Source: Dactylorhiza incarnata (Eukaryota; Streptophyta; Magnoliopsida; Asparagales; Orchidaceae). From it: a stretch of 64,000 bases of DNA. How positions within the stretch are numbered: the stretch's first letter is position 1; each line of letters opens with the position of its first letter. The notes beneath the pieces are model-generated. The model was not told where the DNA came from. It saw only the letters and a list, made by a program, of their open reading frames with translations, and searched no databases. The DNA is taken from positions 8,141,001 through 8,205,000 of the forward strand of contig JAWHQI010000028.1 of NCBI GenBank assembly GCA_033032865.1, read 5' to 3'. This document shows positions 1-10,435 of the stretch, piece by piece. The position numbers and the translations under genes are program-made.

Positions 1-2
1 CT

Positions 3-374
3 CTAGCGGGAGAACAAAGAAAATTCCAAATGAACGAATTAGATGAGTGGCAAGCGAATGCGTATGAGAGCAATAAATTATATAAGGAGCGAACAAAGTT
101 TTATCACGATAAGCATATAAAATTTCCAAAAACTTTTTCGCCGGGCGATCTCGTCCTCCTTTATAATTCCCGCCTTCGCCTTTTTCTGGGAAAACTAAAA
201 TCCCGATGGTCCGGACCCTTTATTGTTAAAGAGGTTTGGTCCTATGGGACAATTTTAATTTCCCACCCAGAAAAAGGTACCTTCAAAGTTAACGGGCACC
301 GCCTTAAATTATATCTTCCGGGAGAGTTAACTAATGAAAAGAGTGATTCGATTGTATTTCAACCTATAATTTGA
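3..374 (+). CDS. Gypsy integrase C-terminal region (partial)
   Basis: The frame is open from the window edge (codons from base 3) to a TGA after 374. The protein contains AGEQRKFQMNELDEW, then a basic tail with KFYHDKHI, FSPGDLVLLYNSRL and GKLKSRWSGPFIV. That is the typical C-terminal DNA-binding region of Athila/Tat integrases, which helps bind cDNA and target DNA. The catalytic DDE core is upstream, outside the window. The last ~20 residues after GHRLKLYLPGE are not recognisable as a domain. There is no internal stop, so this end of pol looks relatively young. The choice between Athila and Tat is by eye only. Confidence 0.85.
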   Translation, partial: LAGEQRKFQMNELDEWQANAYESNKLYKERTKFYHDKHIKFPKTFSPGDLVLLYNSRLRLFLGKLKSRWSGPFIVKEVWSYGTILISHPEKGTFKVNGHRLKLYLPGELTNEKSDSIVFQPII

Positions 375-1990
375 TCGGCAAGTGGGTCAAGCTACGCGAC
401 CTTAAACAAAGCGCTTTTGGGAGGCACCCCAAAGTTATCTTTTTATTGTTTTCTCTTGTTCTTTAACATATTTTGTAGGTAATCGTCGCTTCCCCGCGCA
501 AACTTCAAAAAATCAGGGAAGCCCTTTCTCTTTCTTCCTTCTCTTTTATCATGCTTTTCCTTTTTGTTTTTGCACTTTATTTTCTTTTACTTCATACTTA
601 GTTTTAAACATTGGGGACAATGTTTAACTTTAAGTATGTGGGTGTAAATAGTTCTTTGTAAATAGTTGTTAAATTAGAAAATTTTCAAAACAAAAAAAAA
701 TATATATATTTTCTTATGTTTTCTTCTATTTTAGCACTTGTAAAACCCAAAAAAAAATTTGGAAAATAGAAAAATTTAAATCTTGGAAAGGGACGTTTGG
801 GACCTCACCCCATCTCACCTCCTAGTACCGTGAGAACCCTTCACTGGGTATACCTGGGGAAGTCCAAGAATTAACAAAAAAAAAAATTGTTAGCTTTTTA
901 GTATATGTTTTTTGTTTATTTCTTATCAAAAATCCAAAAAAAAAGATAATATCAAAATTCAAAAAAAAAAATATATGAAAAAACTTAAAATACAAAAAAA
1001 TTTAAATCTTATACCTCTCCTATTTGTTGTTTTTGTGATTTCTTAGAAATCTAGTTGAGAATGTTTATAAGCATGTTTAAGTTTTTAATTGGCTAAAATT
1101 TTGCTTATCATAGTTTGTTAATTTTAAATTTGAGGTAATCATGATTTAAGAATCATCTTATGATTTTAAATTGATTAGAGAATTTATTTAGCATGACTTC
1201 TCTTTTTATTTTTAAATGGATTCATTTTGTAGTAAATTTCCTAAATATCTTTAGATTTCAATTATATTTTCTTCTAACTTTTTAGATCTTAGGAAATTTA
1301 ATGTTACTAGAATTTGCTCTCAATATAATTTAAAGCTAGCTAGATTTATTTCCCTTCCTTACCCCCTTTGTGGCATAAAAAAATGAAGTTTAAAAGATCA
1401 TATGTCATGGGAATAAGAGGATAAAATTCATTATTCCCTAAAACATATGCACCCAAAATATTTGAAAATATTATATGGCATGGAGTAAGAGGATAAAATT
1501 CATTACTCCTAAACCATATACATTTTGGGTTGTTATTAGAAGAGAAAAAAAAATATAAAGGTGAAAAAAAAATTCATCACCTCAAATCAAAGATCTCTTC
1601 TCATTCCAAATTTTATGAAATCCCCCTTAGCCAATTATCATTGTTCTAGTTTTAGTTGAAAATTATGGAGAGAGCATTATTTAGTAATTTACTTTTCCTT
1701 AAGATTCTTTTAAGATAGAGTTCTTATAATTTTAATTTAATTTAGTTTTATAATTTCTACAATTTTGTCAAACTAATTAATTTTCTTGAGAAGTCCTTGC
1801 CTAAACATTTTTTCCTCTTTTCAAATCATCATCATAATTTAGGACTTAACTCCCCCTTGAATTTACTCTTAACTTAACTGTTGGTTTAAATGAAATTTTA
1901 GTTTAAAATTAAAAAATTTTTAAGGATGTCTTATAAATTATGTCTCACACTTTTGCTCTGGAATAGCAAAATCTCAAGTATGGGGGTATT
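375..1990 (+). other. Long AT-rich 3' spacer of the Athila-like element
   Basis: About 1.6 kb without a convincing reading frame. It contains ACATTGGGGACAATGT near 608-624 and a first purine-rich run AAGTATGTGGGTG near 633. The true polypurine tract, AAGTATGGGGGTATT (about 1976-1990), abuts the LTR. In full-length Athila elements this space often holds an env-like ORF; none is left here. Confidence 0.65.
1400..1530. repeat. Duplicated hairpin-forming segment
   Basis: Two diverged direct copies (about 1400-1448 and 1473-1521) share the core ATAAGAGGATAAAATTCATT. Each is internally inverted: copy 1 has GGGAATAA facing TTATTCCC, with ATATG and CATAT outside. Both copies could fold as stem-loops in the 3' untranslated RNA. 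Confidence 0.6.
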
Positions 1991-2847
1991 TGATAAGTAC
2001 TATTTTTATAACTTTTTAATAGAAAATTTTGTAAATATTTAATTTGTATTTTCCTTTTTATGTCATTTCTAGGTCATAAGTGTTTATTTTGAAATTTTGT
2101 TTCTAATTTTGCTTAATTTCAATTTTTGCAGAATTTTGGGACATATTAGAGAATTTGACAAGTACACACCCTCAATCACGCCCGTGACCAAGGGCGTGTA
2201 GCCTAAAGATCAATCCAGACTCTATACCGCGCCAATTGAGCTAGTCCGTAGCGAGTCACGCTCTCGGATACGCCCGTGACCAAGTGTCACGCCCGTGACT
2301 AGGGGCGTGTAATTTTAGAATCTTCTCAGCTGGCTGCTGACAGGACGTGGAGATGCTGTCGAGAAGTCAACCTAAGTCACGCCCGTGACCCACATAACCC
2401 GGCCGTGACTTGCCCGCGTGGTCTCTGCTTCGCCGCCGTGCCAAATTCCATCCCACGCCGCATTTAATGCAGCCGTCCAAAGTCACGCCCGTGACCAAAA
2501 TTACAATAAAAATTAGTTTCCTCTTTCATGTTCTTTTTCTCCTTAAGTAATTTCTTCCTTTCATGCAATGTCAATTTCTCTTTCCTTTCATACAATGTTT
2601 GATCTTTTCATTTAGCTTGCAATTAGTTTTAATTTTAGTTAAGTAAAAACAAACCTCAAATTTTCGTCGATAAGATAATGGTGATTTTCCTCGAAGTAGA
2701 AGTAATCAACGCGCCCCATGGAATACGACCTTGATATTCCTAAATATCCTTTACTATAGACGATAAGGTACACTTGCCTTTATCGGATATAGTTTTGGAG
2801 AAAATCTCAAACCTTCACTAAATTTCAAAACCGCAAAATCTATATCA
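1991..2847 (+). repeat. 3' LTR of the Athila-like element
   Basis: Starts TGATAAGTAC directly after a purine tract and ends TATATCA where Copia gag sequence begins. Near the right end CGATAAGGTACACTTGCC matches the conserved U5-side block seen in many Athila/Tat LTRs. Length is 857 bp. It carries a cluster of GTCACG..CGTGAC inverted repeats. Confidence 0.8.
2175..2495. repeat. Cluster of GTCACGCCCGTGAC palindromes
   Basis: Four near-complete copies of the 14-bp inverted repeat GTCACG-CC-CGTGAC lie at about 2175-2188, 2286-2299, 2376-2389 and 2482-2495, with degenerate half-sites between them (for example near 2256, 2270 and 2403). The arms are CpG-bearing and kept while the spacers differ. 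Confidence 0.85.
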
Positions 2848-3703
2848 GCAGTCTTTTGAAATGCCTTGTGAAGGCAGCCATTTCCTCATCAGAAAAGGAG
2901 CAACCTGATGAGCTGGGCCCAAAAACTTCTGGTTCAGCATATCTTCTGGGTGGTGAGTGAGCCTCCTCCTTTCCTCTTCTTGAGTTTTCAGCCTTGAAGG
3001 CCAGGGATTTCTCCCTGGTATTACTCCTTACATTCTGCTCGTCTTCCTTCCTGGCAGTCAGCTGCATCTCATAGGAGAGCAGCTTACCATAGAGAGTATG
3101 GGGAGGAGTTTCAACCAACTTAGCCATTTCCCTTATGGCACAGATTTTGTTGTCCCACTCTCTAGTAAGAGATCTCAGGAACTTATCATTCAGTTCATAA
3201 TTGCTGAACACTTTCTGATAGGTTCTTAACTCATTGACAATCCTATAGAACCTTTCATAGCACACAGCTATGCCCTCCATGTTCAGCTGCCTAAAGGCTT
3301 CATACTCCTGGTTAAGGAGTGACTTCCTGTCATCCCAAACTTCTTCAGTGCCCACCATATAGACAATGAGGGTGTCCCACATCTCATTGGTTGTTTGGCA
3401 ATGGACAAGGTTTTGGAAGGTGGGATCATCAATAACACTAACAATAATGTTTTGTGCCCTCTTGTCCATTCCAGCTAGGACAATCTCATCTTTGTTTAGT
3501 TCAGCATATGGCTTTGGCACCAGCACCACTGGCTCAGTAGTGGTAGTCTTATTGAAGGTAATGGGACCTTCCACTACTGTCACAAAAATCCTAGGGTCAG
3601 TTGCTTCCATAAACAGCCTGGCCCTTTGCTTCCACATGCCAAAGGACTCTTTCCTACAAATTGGTAGCTTCATTGAACTCATCTCCTTTTGGTAGAAAAC
3701 CAT
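2848..3703 (-). CDS. Copia-A Gag, N-terminal part (truncated)
   Basis: Open frame from an ATG at 3703-3701. The order is a short N-terminal gag motif (FGMWKQRARLFMEATDP), then the UBN2-like Gag core with KRAQNIIVSVIDD, TTNEMWDTLIVYM and YERFYRIVNELRTY, then LNDKFLRSLTREWDNKICAI. This is the capsid precursor that packages element RNA in cytoplasmic particles. The zinc knuckle would follow, but the frame meets the foreign LTR after FTRHFKRL. The paralogous gag in Copia-B continues from this point with a basic stretch and knuckle, which confirms the truncation. Confidence 0.9.
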
Positions 3704-3768
3704 GGAAATAAGCTTTTAATCTAACCCTTGGGATCTTGCTTGGCTGTTAAGCCTTTTTAAGCAACCTC

Positions 3769-3780
3769 GCTTTGATACCA
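3769..3780 (-). other. Primer-binding site of Copia-A
   Basis: On the minus strand TGGTATCAAAGC, one base from the usual plant Copia site TGGTATCAGAGC that pairs with initiator tRNA-Met. It lies two bases inside the LTR end. Confidence 0.85.
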
Positions 3781-4582
3781 CTTGAAAGAACTTAGGGGTT
3801 TAGATTAAATCACCTTGAGGGGGGTGGGTGTGAATAGGTTTTTCTTATTCTTTTTGGGCTTAGAGCAGTTAGTAGGCTAATATGCCTACACAACCCATGA
3901 ACTCAAGCTCAAATAATCACAACCACAACACAAAGGATTTTATAGTGGTTCCCCAAGTGATGGGTAGTCCACTGTCCCACTACACCCCTCTAACTCCAAT
4001 GTTAGATAGGGATCAAGATACTCCTCCAAGTTATCTTCTAAGCTTCTAGAGCTTACACCACAAGTTCCTCAGAACTTCTCAGATCACAGATGATCCTACC
4101 TCAGGACAATAGTCCCTATAGCTCAGAGCTATCACCAGCTCCTACCTTGGGCACAGCAGCCCTACAACTCAGAGGAATCCACCTCCTACAACTCAGACCT
4201 CCTCCTGGTCCTACTTCAGGAAATAGCCTTTTATAATCTTCTCAGAGCTGAATAGCTCTTACAAAATAAAGATATAAGAGAATAATAACTTCTATTACTG
4301 ATTCAATCAAATGAGGTATCAGTAGAGAATCTCAGCAGAAGCTGATCTTGAGCTGTTCCTAGCCTTGTTAATTCAGAACAACTCCACTGTCTTCTTCTTC
4401 AGAAGGAAGAAAGAAGACCCCTGCCTCTCTTGTTGATGAAAACTAGAATCACTGAAAGAGAGAACAACTTCTGTTCAAGGCAAGAAGGCTGTTGCAGCTT
4501 TCAGGGGTTGCAGATGGGTTTCCTTAACGGCTTGAGCAAATACAATAATCGAGAGTGTCTTCTTTGTTGCCCTAGCTTTTGC

Positions 4583-4589
4583 TTTTATA
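4583..4589 (-). promoter_or_regulatory. TATA box of Copia-A LTR
   Basis: TATAAAA on the minus strand inside the LTR, immediately downstream of the palindrome cluster at 4720-4890. The same arrangement recurs in Copia-I. Confidence 0.65.
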
Positions 4590-4719
4590 GAACTATACAT
4601 CTTCAACGGCTATAAGCATGGCCTCCCTTGCCCATGTCGATAAAGGCATTACTTTGTCACTTCTTGCACCTTTATCAAATTCTGGGCGGCGCCAGTCAAC
4701 GGAAAATAAGCTTGATTCT

Positions 4720-4890
4720 GTCTCAGCGGATCCGCTGAGACGACTCCTTGTCTCAACGGGTTAACAGCTGAGCCAGTCTTCTTCTAAGCGATTTGCATAA
4801 GCTGAGACAGCTACTTCTTTTCAGCGGTTCTGCTCAGATGGCTCCTCGTCTCAGCGGATCTGACCCTTCGTCTCAGCGGTTCAGCTGAGA
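4720..4890. repeat. CTCAGCGG palindrome cluster in Copia-A U3
   Basis: A perfect 22-bp palindrome with half-site GTCTCAGCGGA spans 4720-4741. Further degenerate copies of CTCAGCGG and its complement CCGCTGAG follow to about 4890 (near 4761, 4801, 4830, 4852 and 4872). The cluster is upstream of the TATA box in transcription direction. Confidence 0.85.
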
Positions 4891-5068
4891 GAAATCTTCA
4901 TCTCTTAGGAGTTGATTTCTCCTGATTTTAGGTCCTGATTGACCCTTTCTCTTTGAGTCACCTAAGCCTGTGTATCTTACAAAACATAGCTTTATCAAAT
5001 ACATTTAGTACTTAGCATTGCATAGTGACCCCTCTTCAAATCAAGGGAATTTGAGGGCAATTCCCAAC

Positions 5069-5524
5069 AAAGATTGAATATTTATATAACCTAATTCTGT
5101 ATCATGATTAGACCTTATAATTAGAGATAAATGAACTTATAATTTTGTGGGGAATTAGGTTAACTGGGTGCAATTTGACATATTTTTAAAGGGACCAACC
5201 CATCTCAGCAGAACCGCTGAGATGACTACCTTTACCGCTGGGACAGGGGGGCAGACAACCGCTGGGACATATTTACTAGTCTTAGCGGTTCATCTGAGAT
5301 GTTTCCCAGCTGTCTCAGCGGTTTAGCTGAAACAGGCTTTTTGTTTTAGCTGATCTAACTACCTGAATGTTTGACCTTTTAAGATCTGCTTGAGTGAAGT
5401 CCTAACCATGTCACTAGGTTTGTTGATGAGACAAAATTATGAGTCATAAACACAATACTGTAAGTGCATATGTGTGACAATAGTCTAGCATCATAGATGA
5501 TTGGAATAAGAAGATGTTTGGCAT
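5069..5524 (-). other. 3' spacer of Copia-B with CTCAGCGG motifs
   Basis: No reading frame. Between 5197 and 5345 it carries several CTCAGCGGTT / CCGCTGAGAT half-sites like those in the Sirevirus-like LTRs. It may be 3' UTR or the start of a decayed 3' LTR; I see no clear LTR start or purine tract. Confidence 0.5.
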
Positions 5525-7212
5525 TTATTCAACATTTAACATTCCTAGTTCAATCTTGAAGGAATTAAACTTAGATTCATCCAATGGCTTTGTAAAGATA
5601 TCAGCAACTTGACTATCAGTAAGGACAAATTCAAGGCAGATGTCTTTACATTCAACATGTTCTCTTATGAAATGATATCTTATCTTTATGTGCTTAGTCC
5701 TGCTATGAGAGACGGGATTCTTAGCAATAGAGATAACACTGGATGAGTCACAATAAAGAGGAGACTTACTTACCTTGAGGTTGTAGTCCTCTAATTGATG
5801 TTGAATCCATAATAGCTGTGCACAACAACTTCTTGCAGCAATGTATTCAGACTCAGCAGTGGATATAGCCACACTTATCTACTTCTTGCAGCTCCATGAG
5901 ATCAACCTTCTTCCTAGGAATTGACAAGTGCTACTTGTGATTTTCCTGTCTACTTTGTAGCCTGCAAAATTTGCATCTGAAAATCTAATTAGTTCAAAAT
6001 CATTATTCTTAGGGTACCAAAGGCCAATATGTAGGTTGCCTTTAAGGTATCTCAAAATCCTCTTTGCAGCTGAGTAGTGAGATTCCTTAGGACAAGCCTA
6101 GTACCTAGCACATACACATGTAATATACATAATATCTGGTCTACTAGTAGTTAAATACAATAGGGATCCAATGATACACATGTACATGGATTCATCAAAG
6201 GCCTTGCCCTCTTCATCCTTGTCTAAGGAAATGTTGGACCCCATGGGAGTTTTCATGGTGGAAGCAGATTCCATCCCAAACTTCTTTATAAGCTCCCTAG
6301 TGTACTTGGTCTAAGAGATGAATATGCCCTCATTAGACTATTTCACTTGGAGGCCAAGATTGTACTTGAGCTCTCCCATACTGCTCATCTCAAACTCCCT
6401 CTGCATGAGGTTGGCAAACCTTTTGCAGAGGTTGTCATCAGTAGACCCAAATATTATGTCATCAACATATACCTCTTCCCCCTTGTTTCCCTAAGGAAAA
6501 CCTTTTAGACTAGGAGACACTTCCCCCTTGTTTCCCTAAGGAACAATGCACTATCTATCTATCTCCTTAAGAACTTGTTCTTAATGAGAAAGCTAGACAA
6601 AGTCTCATACCAAGCCCTGAGGGCTTGCTTTAGACCATAAAGAGCTTTTCTATGTAAATACTCATGATTAGAGAGGGTTGGATGCACAAAACCTGATGGT
6701 TGATCAACATATACCTCTTCCTTCAAGTTGCCATTGAGGAAGGCTGACTTGACATCCATTTGATACACTTTGAACCCTTTGTGGGCAGCATAGGCAAGGA
6801 ATAGACTAATTGATTCTAACCTTACAACAGGGGCAAAGGTTTGATCAAAGTCTATTCCCTCTTCTTGTCTATAGCCCTTGGCTACCAATCTAGCCTTGTT
6901 CTTTATGATTACTCCAGTTTCATCTAATTTGTTCCTGTAAATCCATTTGGTGCCAATTATATTGTGTCCTTGAGGCTTTGGCACCAACTTCCAAAACTTG
7001 CATCTTTTAAATTGTAGGAGTTCTTCTTGCATTGCTTGAATCCAAAAGGTGACTTGGTTGGCTTCTGCAAATTTCTTGGGCTCCAATTGTGATAGGAAGC
7101 TCAAGAATAGGGCTTCATTATGGGCCCTGCTTCTGGTCAATTCTCCTTGGTTCTGATCTCCAATGATTTGTTCTCTTGGATGATCCCTGAGATGTCTTGC
7201 AGCTGGATGCAA
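5525..7212 (-). pseudogene. Copia-B reverse transcriptase and RNase H
   Basis: The RT N-terminal half is open at 7212-6559 ([78 protein letters not shown]). The catalytic YVDDIIFG is readable at about 6476-6447 in another frame. The end (5872-5525) is RNase H: STAESEYIAARSCCAQLLW, then CDSSSVISIAKNPVSHSRTKH and DIFTKPLDESKF. RT copies element RNA into cDNA and RNase H removes the template. A 46-bp duplication at 6474-6543 and several stops between 6558 and 5873 make it inactive. Confidence 0.9.
6474..6543. repeat. 24-bp direct repeat inside the Copia-B RT
   Basis: CTTCCCCCTTGTTTCCCTAA and the next four bases occur at 6474-6497 and again at 6520-6543, 46 bp apart. Because 46 is not a multiple of three, the duplication shifts the RT frame just upstream of the YVDD codons. 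Confidence 0.85.
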
Positions 7213-8027
7213 TCTGTCCTGAGCTTGCTGTATTGCTCCCGCTATTTCAGCAGTGACATCAGCTCCTTAGATCTCTTCCTCTATAGGAATTGTAGCATCT
7301 GCATATTCTTTGTTGCTATTAGGTATGTCTTTTATAGACATTTCTTCCATTCCTTTCTCATTTCCTGTTAAAACAGAAGAACTAGACCAACCCTTATAGA
7401 TTAGGCTGGTCTCATCAAATACTACATACATAGACTCTTCAACAACATGAGTTTTCTTGTTATAAACTCTATAAGCTCTACTGTGGGAGCTATAGCCAAC
7501 AAGAAATCCCACATTGGATTTCTCTGCAAACTTGGTTAGTTGAGATATTCCATTGTTTAAAATGTAGCATTTGAGCCAAAGATCCTAAAATATGAAATTG
7601 TAGGTTGTTTGCCTTTCGGAATCTCATAGGGAGTTATTCCATGAACCTTATTGATGGAAGCTCTATTGAGAACATAACATACAATATTGACTGCCTCAGC
7701 CCAAAAATATTTGGGGAGTGAGGAGTCACTAAGCAATGTTCTCCCAACTTCTATCAAGGTTCTATTCCTCCTCTCAGCCACACCATTTTGTTGTGGAGTC
7801 CTTGGGGAGGAGAAATCTTGGGTGATACCAAATTCTTGACAAAATCTTGTCATGGCTTCAGATTGAAATTCTGTGCCATGGTCAGTCCTAGTTCTGACCA
7901 CAACACATTGAAAATCATTCTGAATTGCTTTGACATAATTTATAAAGACATTCAAGGTATCTGACTTCTTCTTAAGGAAGAATACCCATGTATATTTTGA
8001 GTGATTATCAACAATCACCAAAGTATA
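7213..8027 (-). pseudogene. Copia-B integrase
   Basis: The catalytic core at 8021-7557 shows the first Asp in VIVDNHSKYTW, the second in RTDHGTEFQSEA and the Glu in QQNGVAERRNRTLIE. LPKYFWAEAVNIVCYVLNR and a Copia-typical GKQPTISYFRIFGS end follow. The C-terminal part (7512-7267) reads GFLVGYSSHSRAYRVYN and ETSLIYKGW in a second frame. Integrase joins the cDNA ends to chromosomal DNA. A frame break at about 7556-7513 and a stop after 7267 split it from RT. The usual Cys in IFGC is Ser here. Confidence 0.88.
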
Positions 8028-8690
8028 CTACTTCCCACCTAGGCTCTGAATTGGCAAAGGACCAAACAAGTCCATATGAAATAGATATAGACATCTTCCA
8101 GTTTCTTTGGAGCCAATACTTTTAAAGGTGGTCCTAGTTTGCTTGCCCATTTGGCAAGCATGATAGGGACCACTTTTAATACATTTTAAATTTGGACTAT
8201 TTCTAACAAGGTTTTTAGAGAATAGTCTATACATAGTCTTGTAGTTAATGTGAGAAAGTCTCTTATGCCATTGAACACAAAGAGACTCATTTTCATTAGC
8301 CATAAGACACATAGGTGAAATAGAATTACTGCATATAAAATCTAAGCAATAAACATTCTCACTCCTAGTGCCTGAGAGAATGGTCTCTAAGTCATTAGAC
8401 TTTTTGATCAAGCACTTGTCATTGTGGAATTTAATGACACTGCCTAAGTCACATAATTGACTTATGCTTACTAAATTGTGTTGCAAACCTTCAACATAAG
8501 CTACCCTTGTGATTGTAACTATGCCATTGGAGATCATACCATATCCTTTGGTGATTCCCTTTTCAGATCCACCAAAGATAACTTTAGGTCCATTCTTCAT
8601 AACTTTGTAGTCCTGTAGAAGATTTTTGGTTCCTGTCATGTGCCTTGAGCACCCACTGTCCAAGTACCATATTTGGTTGATGGTGGTACT
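8028..8690 (-). pseudogene. Copia-B protease and GAG-pre-integrase domain
   Basis: Begins with the aspartic protease active site LDSGCSRHMTG, followed by VIFGGSEKGITKGYG and LQHNLVSISQLCDLG. The GAG-pre-integrase zinc domain follows, with WHKRLSHINYKTMYRLF and ACQMGKQTRTTFKS: a His pair and a single clear Cys, so the HHCC finger is imperfect. The protease releases Gag and Pol products from the polyprotein. The frame stops at 8028 just before the integrase core, and upstream about 100 bases separate it from the gag end without an open frame. Confidence 0.88.
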
Positions 8691-8773
8691 TGAACTACCC
8701 TACAAGAAGAACTTTAGTTACCCTTAGGAGCCCAAATAATTTTGGGTCCTAGGACCTTGTTAGCATGAAGAAT

Positions 8774-9266
8774 TTATCTTTCTCCTACAGCACTCCTTCC
8801 AGGAAGGTTCTTATTTGCAAGAGGCACATTGGGATTATGCCAACAGTCTATGGCAAAGTGTCCCACTTTACCACAGCACCAACACTCATGAATGTTGTAT
8901 CTCCTTTTCTGAACATTTCTTGTAGGAAGAGCATCAATGTGCTTGTGTTCAGGAGAGGAGGCAGCATCATTTTTCATGTTCCTTTCAGTAATGATCTGGC
9001 TGAATGTTAACCTCTGTACAGTCTTGGTGCACTTTGTCTTAATGGCATCATCTTGCCTTACCTTGGGGGCCAGACATGATTGGATGGCATTATACACTGA
9101 GCAATAGGACATGTCTACAGGTTTGACAGCAGCCAGGTTCTTAGCTGGAATAGACTTGGAAGAGATGGCTTCCTTACACTTGAGTGATGGGACTGGAGCA
9201 CCAAAAACAAATGGTCCAGGTTGGGCCATTTGAATTTCCTCATGAGGAGCCTTCATAGCACTCAAG
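8774..9266 (-). pseudogene. Copia-B Gag C-terminal part with zinc knuckle
   Basis: A 163-residue open frame continuing Gag from 35921 across Copia-C. It carries a complete CX2CX4HX4C knuckle, CWCCGKVGHFAIDC, which binds element RNA. The flanks have no known domain. The first codons use the target-site bases shared with 35921-35925. Confidence 0.85.
9262..9266. other. Target-site duplication TCAAG (left copy)
   Basis: Direct duplicate of 35921-35925, flanking the two ends of Copia-C. A perfect 5-bp match of the length usual for Copia integrase. Confidence 0.92.
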
Positions 9267-10435
9267 TGTTGGATCTGTAGGCGCCCTTAGGGGGGGGGGG
9301 GGGGGGGGGTGAATAAGGGTTTTAAAACTTATGTTATATTTTGAATGACTTGAAAGAATAAGAGATTAAAATAGTGATTTTAAATAAAGATCTAAATTGT
9401 TTTATAATGAAAGAGAGGATAATAAACACTTTAGAGAATTGAAGAATCAAATCAATTTTATTACACAAAGAGAGACATGATTACTATTCATAAAATTGAT
9501 TACAAAACTAGATTTATATAATGCTAGAAATCGGAGGCGAATAATAATAAAACTCTTTATTGTTTTCTATCCCGACTAGTATCCCCATGAACCGGTGGCC
9601 CTAGCCTATTCTTCCCCGGATACGGCCTGAAGCTGCTCTAGCCAATCCTTCCCCAGATATGGCTTGGAGCACCCCCTAGACCTAACCTAGATCTAGTCGC
9701 CAACATGAGGCAAATTTCTGCCCTGAGTCCTACCCAGACCTAGTCGCCAACACGAGGAAAATCCACTAAACGATTACAAGGATAAAGATGTGAAAAAAAC
9801 AACAATAATATAAAAAAAACTCACTCTAAAGAACTTCTGAATTCAGAGATGAAGGATCGTTGTTGAATAAGCATGGTTGAAGCGATCATCCTTCGGATAT
9901 AGCGTGACGAAGTCCTCCTTCAGAATCTCTCTAAGCTTTTTGGTGGGAGATCAACTCTCGGCCGAACAAGGCTCTGGAATTGTGGAACTAAACCTCTCTT
10001 CAACTTCTCTCAGGAAAACGAGAGAAGAGGGCTCCTTTTATAGGAGAGAGCGGTAGAGCCTGCGCTAACGCTACCACCAACGCTACCCCGGTATAATATT
10101 ATTCTGCGTGTGCGTATCTTTCTTTCCAGGGAAACATTGTCATCTTGCCTCTTGTGCTCCTCGCTACCGCCTGCGCTATCAGCTACCGCCTAGCGCTAGC
10201 GCCTTCTAAAGATGTTCCCGGAATTGCTCTAATCAAAGCTAACGACTGTGCTAGGTGCTACCGCCGGTGCTAGTGGGAATCTTGGAATTTTTAACTTCGA
10301 AGTTGGGGGAAACCTTCATGTGTTGTCTTTGAGTCATGTGGACTTGTTTTCCTGTACACTTAACCACACCAGATCAAATACACATAGGATTTGTTATTCT
10401 CAAACCTAGGAGATGCGGAAGACCATTTTCCATCA
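9267..10435 (-). repeat. 3' LTR of Copia-C
   Basis: 1169 bp. On the minus strand it starts TGATGGAAAATGG after the purine tract ATCAAAAGGGGGAGTT and ends CAGATCCAACA. It matches 34759-35920 along its whole length. A G-run of 20 bases (9290-9309) is 13 bases in the partner. The TATA box TATAAAA is at 10037-10043. Confidence 0.92.
10050..10280. repeat. CTAGCGCC / GCTACCGCC motif cluster in Copia-C LTR
   Basis: Repeated GCTACCGCC, GCGCTA and CTAGCGCC half-sites, including TAGCGCTAGCGCC at 10191-10203. The cluster sits directly upstream of the TATA box in transcription direction. The same half-site CTAGCGCC dominates the LTR of the unrelated Gypsy-E. Confidence 0.75.

Larger units (their letters stand above)
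1..2847 (+). mobile_element. 3' part of an Athila-like Ty3/Gypsy retrotransposon
   Basis: The segment holds the end of an integrase frame (3-374), a long AT-rich 3' spacer and a 3' LTR (1991-2847). The order pol, spacer, purine tract, LTR starting TGATAAG and ending TATATCA gives plus orientation. The motif ACATTGGGGACAATGT near 608, followed by AAGTATGTGGG, is typical of the 3' region of plant Athila/Tat elements. The right end cuts a Copia gag frame abruptly at 2847/2848, so this element inserted into Copia-A. Its 5' part and matching target duplication lie outside the window. Confidence 0.85.
2848..5068 (-). mobile_element. Copia-A: 5' end of a Sirevirus-like Ty1/Copia element
   Basis: Read on the minus strand: 5' LTR (5068 to 3783), tRNA-iMet-type primer-binding site (3780-3769), short leader, then gag (3703 to 2848), where the Athila-like element interrupts it. 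At its right side the LTR start TGTTGGG is preceded on the minus strand by ordinary sequence, not a purine tract, so this is a 5' LTR. It lies in the 3' end of Copia-B. The rest of the element is left of the window. Confidence 0.8.
3783..5068 (-). repeat. 5' LTR of Copia-A
   Basis: On the minus strand it begins TGTTGGGAATTG (at 5068) and ends at 3783 just before the primer-binding site. The end distal to transcription start carries the G-rich block followed by GTGAATAGG on the plus strand, seen in all the Copia LTRs here. Its sequence is related to, but a different subfamily from, the Copia-B and Copia-I LTRs. Length 1286 bp. Confidence 0.85.
5069..9266 (-). mobile_element. Copia-B, 3' part (gag C-terminus and pol)
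   Basis: Minus-strand Sirevirus-like element: the gag zinc-knuckle end, protease, integrase, RT and RNase H run from 9266 down to 5525, followed by a 3' spacer. Its 5' half lies at 35921-39032 on the other side of Copia-C; both junctions carry TCAAG and the gag frame is continuous when the insert is removed. Copia-A entered its 3' end at 5068/5069. Confidence 0.9.

Noticed and set aside
4430..4615. Small plus-strand frame inside the Copia-A LTR
   Set aside because: Lies wholly in U5/R-side LTR sequence antisense to transcription and is not kept in the Copia-B or Copia-I LTRs.
3783..5524. The LTR at 3783-5068 as the 3' LTR of the pol at 5525-9266
   Set aside because: No purine tract precedes its minus-strand start at 5068, it is followed by a PBS and gag, and its sequence is a different subfamily from the Copia-B LTR at 37981-39032. 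It belongs to Copia-A.
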